Below are positions 18,567 through 27,109 of a DNA stretch of 64,000 nucleotides, in pieces (the stretch's first letter is position 1; each line of letters begins with the position of its first letter). A program made the position numbers and the translations under genes. The notes beneath the pieces were generated by a model. That model ran no database searches, had not been told where the DNA came from, and was given only the letters and a program-made list of their open reading frames with translations. Source of the DNA: DATFKA01 sp035268885 (GTDB lineage: Bacteria > Bacteroidota > Bacteroidia > Chitinophagales > Saprospiraceae); contig DATFKA010000108.1 in the NCBI GenBank assembly GCA_035268885.1, positions 1 through 64,000 of the forward strand, in the 5' to 3' direction.

Positions 18567-20438
18567 ATGAATCCTTTAGCTCAGGTGCGAAACCAATGCT
18601 TAACTTTATTATTATGCCTGATTGCTACCGCAGGAATATGGGGACAAGAGCCAGAAAGGCCGAATATTATCTGGCTGGTCACCGAAGATAACTCTCAGCA
18701 CTTTTTGAAACTCTATAACAAAAATGGTGCTGCTATGCCCAATATCGAGCGATTGGCCCGGCAGGGTATCGTTTTTGAACGAGCCTTTTCGCAAGCCGCC
18801 GTCTGTTCCGTAGCGCGCAGTACCATTATTTCTGGTTGTTATGCACCGCGGATAGGTGCGCAGTACCACCGTCGGACCCAACTGGCACCCATGCCGGAAG
18901 GGCTGGAGATGTTTCCAACCTATTTGCGCAGGGCGGGCTACTATACCAGCAATAATAGTAAGGAAGATTATAATTTGGTGAAAGGTAAGCAGGTCTGGGA
19001 TGAATCTTCCAATCAGGCCAGCTACCGTAAGCGCCAACCGGGCCAGCCTTTTTTTCACGTGCAGAATTTTGGGATTACCCACGAGGGGCAATTGCATTTT
19101 GCGAAAGCAGATCTGAAAAAAGCGCCTACCCAATGGGATCCCGCTACCATATCGCCCTTTCCCTATCACCCCAATACGGCACTTTTTCGGTATACCTACG
19201 CCCGCTACCTCGATTTGCATCGAAAAGCCGATGAGGCGATCGGGCAATTCATTGCTCAGTTAGAAGAAGAGGGGCTGATGGAAAATACCTTTATCTTTTA
19301 TTACGGTGACCACGGTGGCGTCTTGCCCCGCTCTAAGGGCTACATTTACGAAAGTGGCCTGCACGTACCACTGGTCGTTTATGTACCTGAAAAATGGCGG
19401 CATCTGGTACCGTACCCGCCGGGTAGTCGTACCCAGACCTTCGTGCAATTTGCCGATCTGGGACCCACAGTGCTGCGCTTGGCTGGGCTAGGAGTACCTG
19501 AGCAGATGGACGGGCAGCCTTTTCTGGGGGCGGGCTTAAAGTATAGCGATTGGGCAGCACGTACTACTAGCTTTAGTTACGCCGATCGGTTTGACGAGAA
19601 ATACGATCTGGTGCGGGCCCTTCGTAAGGGAAAGTATAAGTATATCCGTAATTATCAACCCTTTAATATCGATGCACTCTTTAATTTTTACCGCTATAAA
19701 ATGGCCGCTTATCAGGAATGGTGGAACTTGGCGGAAACCGGACAGCTAAATCCCGCCCAGATGCAGTTTTTTCAGTCCCGGGCACCCGAAGCCCTCTACG
19801 ATGTAGAATCGGATCCCCACGAATTAAACAACCTGGCTGCTGACCCCAATCACCAGGAGCAATTGACAGCACTACGCATCGATTTGCAGCAGCAGCTATT
19901 ATCTATGCCGGATCTGAGTTTTTTCCCAGAACCCTATTTTCTGGAAGAGGGTATTCACAATCCGGTACAATTTGGGCAGGAGCATCAGCAGGAAATTGGT
20001 GAACTTATGGCCATCGCTGATTTGAGTTTACTGCCTTTTGCGGAAGCAAGAAAAGAAATCAAAAAGGCCTTGCGTGACAGGAATCCCTGGAAGCGGTACT
20101 GGGGCCTGATCGCTTGTACGACCTTTGGGGAAGAAGCTGCTCGATTTTATAAGCAGGCTAGAAAAATAGCCCGAAAAGACCCGGAAAATTTGGTGCGGAT
20201 GCGTGCAATTGAATTTTTAGCACTCAACGAACAAGCTTTTGAAGTTTCCTGGATACCCGAACTGGTTAGCGCTGCGGAGTCCGAGACGGAAGCGAACCTG
20301 ATGTTGAATTCCGTGGCCCTGATCCGAATGGTCCGCCCCGAGCTAGCCATCAATATTCCCCGATCTGCCGTTCCCGTGGAATGGATCGAACGGGAGCAGG
20401 ACCTGGTCAATCGCCGACTGGACTTTATTAATCAATAA
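18567..20438 (+). CDS. Exported sulfatase, N-sulfoglucosamine sulfohydrolase-like (2 of 3)
   Basis: This 623-aa protein has a signal peptide (about 1-26, TAGIWGQ) and a longer C-terminus than its neighbours. The metal motif is Glu40-Asp41-Asn42 (TEDNS) instead of the usual DD. The formylglycine motif is CSVAR (Cys80), lacking the common Pro at the third position, followed by STIISGCYAPRIG. This variant belongs to a known subgroup of bacterial sulfatases resembling heparan N-sulfatase, so it is probably active. Residues after about 480 are mainly helical and HEAT-like (ALRDRNPWKRYWGLIAC). It starts 11 nt after sulfatase 1. The substrate is not predictable from sequence alone. Confidence 0.9.
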   Translation: MNPLAQVRNQCLTLLLCLIATAGIWGQEPERPNIIWLVTEDNSQHFLKLYNKNGAAMPNIERLARQGIVFERAFSQAAVCSVARSTIISGCYAPRIGAQYHRRTQLAPMPEGLEMFPTYLRRAGYYTSNNSKEDYNLVKGKQVWDESSNQASYRKRQPGQPFFHVQNFGITHEGQLHFAKADLKKAPTQWDPATISPFPYHPNTALFRYTYARYLDLHRKADEAIGQFIAQLEEEGLMENTFIFYYGDHGGVLPRSKGYIYESGLHVPLVVYVPEKWRHLVPYPPGSRTQTFVQFADLGPTVLRLAGLGVPEQMDGQPFLGAGLKYSDWAARTTSFSYADRFDEKYDLVRALRKGKYKYIRNYQPFNIDALFNFYRYKMAAYQEWWNLAETGQLNPAQMQFFQSRAPEALYDVESDPHELNNLAADPNHQEQLTALRIDLQQQLLSMPDLSFFPEPYFLEEGIHNPVQFGQEHQQEIGELMAIADLSLLPFAEARKEIKKALRDRNPWKRYWGLIACTTFGEEAARFYKQARKIARKDPENLVRMRAIEFLALNEQAFEVSWIPELVSAAESETEANLMLNSVALIRMVRPELAINIPRSAVPVEWIEREQDLVNRRLDFINQ

Positions 20439-20460
20439 GACAATCAAACAAAGTACAAAT

Positions 20461-22035
20461 ATGAATCAGGGAACTCCCTTCCTAAACGTAGCTATTGGCC
20501 TGTTTTTACTATTCTTCAGTGCCTGTAGTGAGCCCTCTGATAAGGGCAGTGCAAGTAATCAAAGCAATAGCGTGCCACCCAATATCATTATTATCTACGC
20601 AGATGACCTGGGCTACGGTGACGTGGGGGCTTACGGCGCCACCGAACTGGAAACGCCCAATATGGATCGACTGGCCGCAGGAGGCATGCAGTTTACGAAT
20701 GGTTATGCTGCTTCCGCTACCTGCTCTCCCAGTCGTTACGCTCTACTGACGGGTACTTATCCCTGGCGGAATGAGCGTGCCAAAATCCTGCCGGGTACCG
20801 CCCCCTTACTAATGGATACGGCCGAGATGACCATCCCTAAAATGCTGAAGCAAAAGGGGTACCATACCGGAATTGTCGGTAAGTGGCACCTGGGCCTGGG
20901 TAGTGGTAACGTCAACTGGAACGAGTACATCGCACCGGGACCAAATGAGGTCGGTTTTGATTACGCTTATATTATGGCGGCCACGCAGGATCGGGTGCCT
21001 ACGGTTTACATCGAAAACGGCTACGTCGAAAACCTTGATCCGAATGATCCCATCGAAATCGATTACCAAAATAACTTCCCGGGCGAACCCACCGGAAAGG
21101 ATAATCCCGAAATGTTGAAAATGAAGTGGCACCATGGGCACAATAGTAGTATTGTGAATGGTATACCCCGGATTGGCTACATGAAAGGGGGAGAGTCCGC
21201 CAAATGGGTAGACGAAGATATGGCGGATACTTTTTTGGAGCAGGCACAAGATTACATTCAGGAACATAAGGAAGAGCCTTTCTTTTTGTATTACGCCCTA
21301 CAACAACCACACGTTCCCCGTACACCCCACCCGCGCTTTGTGGGCACTTCTGGAATGGGACCCCGTGGGGATGTTATTGTAGAAGCCGACTGGTGTATTG
21401 GCGAATTACTAAAAACTCTGGAAGTCGAAGGTTTGCTCGAAAATACCCTAATCGTTTTGAGTAGTGACAACGGTCCGGTACTAAACGATGGTTATTACGA
21501 TGATGCCGTAGAGAAGTTGGGGGATCATACTCCGGCTGGACCGCTGCGGGGAGGCAAGTATAGCCTTTTTGAGGCGGGTACCCGGGTACCTTTTATTACC
21601 TACTGGGAAGGAGAGATCGCCCCGGGTAAGTCCGATGCGGTAGTGTCTCAAATAGATTTGCTGGCTTCTTTAGCGGCGCTGGTAGATGCTGAGGATCAGG
21701 TCTCCGGCAAGGATAGTCAGAATAAATTAGATGTCTTCATGGGAGAGAGCAAGCAAGGTCGGGAGACGCTGATTCTGGAAGCGACCACCCGGACAGCCCT
21801 GAGGAAAGGCGACTGGGTGTTGATACCGTCTTATAAGGGACCCACAGTAAATAAACAGGTGAATATTGAGTTGGGGAACCTGGAAGGGTACGGGCTCTAT
21901 AATTTATCCGAAGATTTGGGACAACAAAAGAATTTAGCCGATGCGCATCCTGATAAGCTTCGGGAAATGATCGCAACTTTTTCAGAAATACGTGGCGAAG
22001 GGGCCAATAAGACGCAGCAACTAGAGCTGAAATAG
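20461..22035 (+). CDS. Lipoprotein sulfatase, arylsulfatase-like (3 of 3)
   Basis: This 524-aa sulfatase has a lipobox (FFSAC, Cys22) followed by a Ser/Asn-rich linker up to about 38. Canonical motifs are present: YADDLGYGD (Asp48-Asp49), CSPSR (Cys88, formylglycine), GIVGKWHLG, VLSSDNG, and a C-terminal substrate-domain region (LRKGDWVLIP, YNLSEDLGQ). It resembles arylsulfatase A / galactose-6-sulfatase type enzymes of marine Bacteroidota. It is the last gene of the sulfatase run and convergent with the CHU_C-tailed protein, 2 nt away, with no terminator between them. Confidence 0.93.
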   Translation: MNQGTPFLNVAIGLFLLFFSACSEPSDKGSASNQSNSVPPNIIIIYADDLGYGDVGAYGATELETPNMDRLAAGGMQFTNGYAASATCSPSRYALLTGTYPWRNERAKILPGTAPLLMDTAEMTIPKMLKQKGYHTGIVGKWHLGLGSGNVNWNEYIAPGPNEVGFDYAYIMAATQDRVPTVYIENGYVENLDPNDPIEIDYQNNFPGEPTGKDNPEMLKMKWHHGHNSSIVNGIPRIGYMKGGESAKWVDEDMADTFLEQAQDYIQEHKEEPFFLYYALQQPHVPRTPHPRFVGTSGMGPRGDVIVEADWCIGELLKTLEVEGLLENTLIVLSSDNGPVLNDGYYDDAVEKLGDHTPAGPLRGGKYSLFEAGTRVPFITYWEGEIAPGKSDAVVSQIDLLASLAALVDAEDQVSGKDSQNKLDVFMGESKQGRETLILEATTRTALRKGDWVLIPSYKGPTVNKQVNIELGNLEGYGLYNLSEDLGQQKNLADAHPDKLREMIATFSEIRGEGANKTQQLELK

Positions 22036-22037
22036 CC

Positions 22038-23621
22038 TTAGCGCAGAACCGACAGCTCACTGGATAATATCTTCCGCTGCCCATCGGGTAATAGTAATTG
22101 CAATTGGTACAGGTAAATACCGGGCTTTACTTCACCGGATGGGTTGCGGCCGTTCCAGGTGGGGGGACCCGGTCCTTCCTCCTGGTATATCAGGTTTCCC
22201 CAGCGATCGTAAATTTGCAGGGACTCCACCTCCAGACCACTCAGATCTCCGTACAGCCTGAACTCATCATTGATACCATCCAGGTTGGGAGAAATGGCAT
22301 TGGGCAGGTAAATGGGGTATTTTTTCAGACTCAACTGGACAATGCTATCGCAACCAATGGAAGTAGTAAAGGCAAGTGGCCTTTCGGTCGGGGCCGAAAA
22401 CCGATAGGGGCCGATACGGAATTTCTCGCCTTCAAAATAATAGGCCTCCAGCGTATCTCTTAAGTCCTTTTGAATACGCAGCGTCAGGGAAACAATACTG
22501 TCGCAGCCATTTTGATCCCGAAAAGTGGCGGTGTATTGGCCTTCACTGGCGATACGCTGCTGCCCAAAGGAATAAACCTCACCGGCACAGATCTTTTGCT
22601 CCGCCAGAAAAGTAGAGCGGGGTAAGCGATATAAATAGGCATCCGAAAGGGAGCAGACGGAATCACTCAGGGTACGCACCTGGTAATTACCTTCTATTCG
22701 ATTGACTTGTAATTGTCGCTGATCCTCACCGACCAGTGCGATACCATCGCGGTACCATTGGTAGGTAGCGCCTCTTTTTTCAGAAGCTTCGAGTTGAAAG
22801 GTCTCGGCACAGGGATTACCCCGGGATTGGATGCTTGGTCCGAATAAACGAGTGTCGGCCAGGATGAGATTGTCTAAAAAATAATACGGATTGACTTCTC
22901 GAAAGGCCTCTCTGCATTCGGGGCCGATGGCAATGGCGGCGATATTCTCATCGGGTATACTACTTATGGTGTATTGCTGCCACTGATTAAAACCACTTAC
23001 GTAGACTTCTCCCAGTTTTACCCAGGTGCTATCGTTAAGTGGGCAGCCAAACTCGCGATCGCCGACACCAAAGGGCAGGTTCTCACAACTACTCGTACCA
23101 TAAAAAGCTACCCGGATGGGCGGAGACGTAATTTGATCCAAAAAACCAATGTGGAACTGAAAGGTATATTCATTTCCGGCCAGGAGCGGAGAAAGCAGGC
23201 AGGCACCGGTGTATTCTTTCCAGTTGGGATTTGGGTTGTCGCCGGTAAAGCGACCGTTACGAAAACCGATATAAGCGTCGCCATCTGGTATGGGTTCGGG
23301 TACTGGGAACTCTTCCCTGGTAAAATAACCGCAGCGGTTGTAGTAATCGGTGGTAGCTTCGGAAGCCTGTATCCAGGTGACGGCACAGTTCAATTGTCCG
23401 CGGTTGGTCGGGCAGCAAACGGTCTCTTCGAAGGAGGGATTTGGGATTTGGGAGACGGGCTCGGGAGGTGCACAATCACAAGCCGGATCATTCAAATCGA
23501 TCCAGCCATTATTGTCATCATCCAGACCGTTATCGCAAATCTCCACCATCGATATTTCCGGTAGAATGTTTTCGGTATTTAGACTCAAAAACAAAACTAA
23601 GCTTATACTAATGCACCACAT
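22038..23621 (-). CDS. Secreted protein with type IX (type B, CHU_C) sorting tail
   Basis: This is a T9SS cargo protein of about 527 aa and unknown role. The ATG at 23621 is preferred over an upstream in-frame start at 23708, because it begins directly before the hydrophobic signal segment (SISLVLFLSLN) and avoids overlap with the divergent serine hydrolase. Then comes an acidic DNGLDDDNNGWIDLNDP motif of the putative calcium-binding kind, a region with many cysteines (about 45-250) that looks like a carbohydrate-binding or jelly-roll domain (YYFLDNLILAD near its end), Ig-like segments (ATYQWYRDGIAL), and the CHU_C tail (ISPNLDGINDEF, IYDRWGNLIY, PGIYLYQLQL). Confidence 0.82.
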   Translation of the reverse strand: MWCISISLVLFLSLNTENILPEISMVEICDNGLDDDNNGWIDLNDPACDCAPPEPVSQIPNPSFEETVCCPTNRGQLNCAVTWIQASEATTDYYNRCGYFTREEFPVPEPIPDGDAYIGFRNGRFTGDNPNPNWKEYTGACLLSPLLAGNEYTFQFHIGFLDQITSPPIRVAFYGTSSCENLPFGVGDREFGCPLNDSTWVKLGEVYVSGFNQWQQYTISSIPDENIAAIAIGPECREAFREVNPYYFLDNLILADTRLFGPSIQSRGNPCAETFQLEASEKRGATYQWYRDGIALVGEDQRQLQVNRIEGNYQVRTLSDSVCSLSDAYLYRLPRSTFLAEQKICAGEVYSFGQQRIASEGQYTATFRDQNGCDSIVSLTLRIQKDLRDTLEAYYFEGEKFRIGPYRFSAPTERPLAFTTSIGCDSIVQLSLKKYPIYLPNAISPNLDGINDEFRLYGDLSGLEVESLQIYDRWGNLIYQEEGPGPPTWNGRNPSGEVKPGIYLYQLQLLLPDGQRKILSSELSVLR

Positions 23622-23697
23622 TAAATAAAGATAAGCCTTGCTTGTTCTTTCGACAAGGGGAATGAAAAAAATTCCTATTTTTAGCAAAAAAATACGC

Positions 23698-24930
23698 ATG
23701 CTAACCAAATTGAATTATTTATCGCTGCTTTTCGTTTTTATACTTCCACTTTCCGTTTTGTCCGGCCAGACGATCGACCCCACCGCAGCGGGTATGTCGG
23801 CGGAGCGGCTACAGCGTTACGCAGATTACCTGGAAAACGAAATAGAGGAGGGTAAGATACCCGGAGCAGTGAGCATGATTTACCGCAAGGGGCAGATTGT
23901 CCACCATGATGCCTACGGCTACAGCAATGTCGCTGAGCAAATCCCAATGGAAAAGGATCAAATCTTTTTTATTCAGTCCATGACCAAGGCGATTGTAACT
24001 ACGGCCTTCATGATGCTTTACGAAGAGGGGCATTTTCAGCTAAACGATCCGGTAGATTGGTACCTGCCTCAATTTAAAGATCCGGTAGTTGCTCTGGACC
24101 CTAAAGCGGGAAAAGAAGGAGAAACCGAACCGGCAAAGGGCCCCATTCGCATCATCCATCTACTGACCCATACCGCAGGCCTCTCGCACGGTTTGGGATC
24201 CAGCCAATTGGATCGCGACTATATGCAGGCGATGTATATGTCCCAACCTCAAACGATCGAAGAACGCGTCAGTGCGATGGCCGAGCTACCTCTGATTGGC
24301 CATCCGGGGGAGCAGTGGTACTACAGTGCTGCGCCGGGTGTGCTTAGTTTGTTGATTGAACAATTCTCTGGTAAGACAACGATTGAATTTCTGGAGGAGC
24401 GCCTATTTCAGCCGCTGGATATGGAACATACCGGGTATAATATCCCAAAGGAAGAACAAGATCGTATGGCCAAACTGCATGTGGCCAATGCCGAGGGGAA
24501 AGTGAGCCTAAGTCCTCGTCAGACCCCGATGGAAGGGAACACGGTATACGGTGGTGGTAATGGGCTGTTCTCCACTGCTAGTGATTATATCAAGTTTTGT
24601 CAACTTTTTCTAAATGAGGGGCGCAGTCCTGATGGAGCACAATTGCTGAGTCCCAAAACGATTGAATTAATGACACAAAACCACGTAGGGGATTTGTACA
24701 CTGACCCTGGTTATGGCTTTAGTATTGGTTTTGGTGTAGTCACCGATCTGTCGGATACTCGTAAGCTGGGTTCCGTGGGGCAGATTGCCTGGAGCGGGGC
24801 TTACCGAACCTTTTTCTTTATTGATCCCCAGGAAGACCTAGCGGCGGTATTGATGACCCAGGTGGCCCCTTTCAGCGGGTTTTATGGAAATAAAATGCAG
24901 CAACTCATCTATCAGGCCATCGTGGATTAA
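23698..24930 (+). CDS. Exported serine hydrolase, beta-lactamase/class C-like
   Basis: This 410-aa enzyme is of the beta-lactamase-related (Pfam Beta-lactamase) group; such proteins are mostly esterases or peptidases and not true beta-lactamases. It has a signal peptide (MLTKLNYL... ending VLSGQ), the nucleophile SxxK (SMTK, Ser near 94), and a YxN-like YSAAPG near residue 209. The KTG-like motif near the C-terminus (GSVGQIAWSG) is HxG-like and weak. The ATG at 23698 is preferred to an upstream in-frame ATG at 23638 because the signal peptide starts there. It is divergent from the CHU_C protein with 76 nt between the two starts. Confidence 0.88.
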   Translation: MLTKLNYLSLLFVFILPLSVLSGQTIDPTAAGMSAERLQRYADYLENEIEEGKIPGAVSMIYRKGQIVHHDAYGYSNVAEQIPMEKDQIFFIQSMTKAIVTTAFMMLYEEGHFQLNDPVDWYLPQFKDPVVALDPKAGKEGETEPAKGPIRIIHLLTHTAGLSHGLGSSQLDRDYMQAMYMSQPQTIEERVSAMAELPLIGHPGEQWYYSAAPGVLSLLIEQFSGKTTIEFLEERLFQPLDMEHTGYNIPKEEQDRMAKLHVANAEGKVSLSPRQTPMEGNTVYGGGNGLFSTASDYIKFCQLFLNEGRSPDGAQLLSPKTIELMTQNHVGDLYTDPGYGFSIGFGVVTDLSDTRKLGSVGQIAWSGAYRTFFFIDPQEDLAAVLMTQVAPFSGFYGNKMQQLIYQAIVD

Positions 24931-24931
24931 A

Positions 24932-25290
24932 ATGGCGACGGCAAGTATAGAACAACGGCCCGCGCACCTGGATTTTCAACTGCAGCGTATGGAGCTGATC
25001 TACTGCCACCAGAGTGCTAATTTTGACGAAAGTCAAACCGACGAGGAGCACACTGGTATTTGTATGCTGCGCGATTAAAAGTATCAAGAGTGGCATAAGG
25101 TTAAAGAATACGCGGCCGAAATTCATATATCACCCAGGCACCTTAGCCAGACTGTAAAAATCTGACCGGAAAGGTCGCCAAAGAACATATCCAGGATCGT
25201 ATCCTGCTCAAGTCTAAACGACTTTTGCTGCATACCGCCTGGTCTATCAAGGAGATCGCCTACGAGGTGGGTTTCGAAGACGTACAGGTC
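24932..25290 (+). pseudogene. AraC/XylS family transcriptional regulator remnant
   Basis: Only decayed pieces of a regulator remain. An initial segment (FQLQRMELIY... to CMLRD) stops at TAA at about 25076. The same frame then continues as YQEWHKVKEYAAEIHISPRH and LSQTVK, typical of the first helix-turn-helix of AraC proteins. A 1-nt frame change at about 25160 leads into LTGKVAKEHIQDRILLKSKR and then SIKEIAYEVGFEDVQV, which is the second helix-turn-helix. The expected YFSRFFK end is absent. The N-terminal sensor domain is missing. It lies between the serine hydrolase and the nitroreductase, on their strand, and may once have controlled one of them. Confidence 0.82.
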
Positions 25291-25402
25291 ATGAGTGCTG
25301 GCACCGGCGTATACCACTATATTTCTCATTCCTTTGCCCAAAGATTGGCAAGACAAGCAAACAATCCTAGGGCTAATCTTTTCTAGAATAAAAGCAAAAA
25401 CT

Positions 25403-26011
25403 ATGGATACCCTACGTGAAAAATTAAGCACAAAAACCGCAGAAACCGATTTCCCCCTAATCGATACCCTCAAAGAGCGCTGGTCACCGAGGGCCTTCGA
25501 CAAAAAGCCACCTAGCGAATTTGAATTGCGCCAGTTATTAGAAGCTGCCCGCTGGTCTGCCAGTTCTTACAATCAGCAGCCCTGGCGCTTTTTAGTAGGT
25601 TGGAAAGGAACCGAAGCGTACGACAAAATTTATGATTGTCTGTCAGAATTCAATCAGTCGTGGGTAGATAGCCCTGTTTTAATGTTGACCGCCTATAAGA
25701 AAACATTTGACAGCGGAAAGGATAATTTCCACGCCCTGCATGATCTGGGTTTAGCCATGGGGAATATGACCGTCCAGGCACAGGAGTTTGGTATTGCCCT
25801 GCATCACATGGCGGGTGTAAACTGGAAGCAGGCCCACCAAGTATTTAATGTGCCAGATGATTTCCACGTAGCAACGGCCGTAGCTATTGGTTATTACGGT
25901 GGCCATGTAGAAAATCTCCCCGAAGATTTGCAGGAAGGGGAGACCAAAGAGCGCAGCCGCATGTCACAGGAGGACTTTGTCTTTAGTAATGATTGGGGCG
26001 AACGCTTATAA
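25403..26011 (+). CDS. Nitroreductase family flavoprotein
   Basis: This is an FMN-dependent NAD(P)H oxidoreductase of 202 aa. It has the N-terminal signature RWSPRAF, LLEAARWSASSYNQQPW (FMN phosphate binding) and GLAMGNMTVQAQEFGIALH in the middle. An upstream open frame from 25295 comes from the AraC remnant. The ATG at 25403 (MDTLREKL) is the start of homology and is preceded by an A-rich stretch (AAAAGCAAAAACT). Typical substrates are nitroaromatics, quinones or enones, but the physiological one is unknown. It is followed by a strong terminator at 26046-26073. Confidence 0.9.
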   Translation: MDTLREKLSTKTAETDFPLIDTLKERWSPRAFDKKPPSEFELRQLLEAARWSASSYNQQPWRFLVGWKGTEAYDKIYDCLSEFNQSWVDSPVLMLTAYKKTFDSGKDNFHALHDLGLAMGNMTVQAQEFGIALHHMAGVNWKQAHQVFNVPDDFHVATAVAIGYYGGHVENLPEDLQEGETKERSRMSQEDFVFSNDWGERL

Positions 26012-26045
26012 AACAGCTTCATCAAGAAAAACAGAAGGAATTAAC

Positions 26046-26073
26046 GGGCAGGAATTGTATTCCTGCCTTTTTT
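26046..26073. terminator. Bidirectional rho-independent terminator
   Basis: A perfect 9-bp stem GGCAGGAAT / ATTCCTGCC (26047-26055 and 26059-26067) with a 3-nt loop is followed by six T. It lies between the convergent nitroreductase and EEP genes and overlaps the stop of the latter. Confidence 0.85.
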
Positions 26074-27037
26074 ATTCCCGGATGCTGAATTCGGTCCAGA
26101 GTGGATAGTGATCAGAGATCATAAATGAAAACTGCAGTTTGGTATTCCGGGATTCCTCCCAAAGGAGGGGGAGGAAGTCGTAGTTTCCACCGTTGATAAA
26201 ATCCATGGATAAAGCCCTTCGTCCGCCTTTCTCGAACCAGGCGATCTGATCGTAGTATTTCTGTTCGTTGAAGATAGAGCGGGTTACTCTGCGATCCTGA
26301 AGGGCAGGGGGAATATGTAGCCCCTGAGAAATAAAGGTCTCCGTCAGTAAATCTCCCCGCTCATCGATATTAAAGTCTCCCAGGGTGATTAGGTTGTGAT
26401 CATAGGCGTTCATATCCCCTGCCCATTCGTTCATCCAGCGCGCAATGCCCTGTAATTCGGCAATACGGTCCTTAGAAGATTTCCCGTATTTGATATGTAG
26501 CGTAACCAGGATAAAGGTCTTTTGTTCCGAGCGGAAGCCCACCGCAAAAGGGGCCCGAACGAACTGTTCTTGCAGGGCATTTTGTTCTACCTGCTCTTCC
26601 CATTCCTTGGGCACCACAATTTCGCCCGCCAGACCGGATAACTGCACGCGGCGGGTATCGAAAAGGTAAGCCATGCGTTCGCCATTACCCGCATCACCGC
26701 GATTGACATCCGTCAGGATCATACTCCAATTCGAACCCAATAATTTTAGAGTGTCTCGAAGGGCACGAATATTGGACTTGACCTCCTGCAGGGCAATGAC
26801 GTCAAAGCGAGAAATGATTTCTTTGATGTACAGAATCGAGGACAAATCCCGGCGGGGGGAGTCTTCCTCGGTCGTGTGCCATTTGCGGGTGAGATTACCA
26901 AAGCTTCTCAGGTTCCAGGTGGCGATCAGGAGATTGCGCTCCAGTTTTTTAACGGGTATTTTAAGGTCGAGATCATCGCTAAGTCGTTTGAGTTTTTCCT
27001 GAACTTCAACGGGTGGTGTATCGCTTATTATAGGCAT
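26072..27037 (-). CDS. Endonuclease/exonuclease/phosphatase (EEP) family protein, cytoplasmic
   Basis: This is a 321-aa metal-dependent phosphodiesterase-type enzyme with the DNase I-like fold: TWNLRSFG, VIALQEVK (metal Glu), GNGERMAYLFD, FILVTLHIKYG, LGDFNIDE and the catalytic His in ISDHYPLW. There is no signal peptide, unlike the second EEP protein at 28542. The substrate may be DNA, a phospholipid or an inositol phosphate; sequence alone does not decide. The start ATG at 27037 lies 72 nt from the divergent reductase gene. Confidence 0.88.
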   Translation of the reverse strand: MPIISDTPPVEVQEKLKRLSDDLDLKIPVKKLERNLLIATWNLRSFGNLTRKWHTTEEDSPRRDLSSILYIKEIISRFDVIALQEVKSNIRALRDTLKLLGSNWSMILTDVNRGDAGNGERMAYLFDTRRVQLSGLAGEIVVPKEWEEQVEQNALQEQFVRAPFAVGFRSEQKTFILVTLHIKYGKSSKDRIAELQGIARWMNEWAGDMNAYDHNLITLGDFNIDERGDLLTETFISQGLHIPPALQDRRVTRSIFNEQKYYDQIAWFEKGGRRALSMDFINGGNYDFLPLLWEESRNTKLQFSFMISDHYPLWTEFSIRE

Positions 27038-27109
27038 CGGGTTTGGTTTTGGCAGAAATTTAAATTAATTGCTTACTTTAACATCATCATTTCATAAGAT
27101 AAAGCATTT

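Noticed and set aside
23638..23708. Apparent 71-nt overlap of the divergent CHU_C and serine hydrolase genes.
   Set aside because: Both have better internal ATG starts (23621 minus, 23698 plus) directly before their signal peptides, which removes the overlap.
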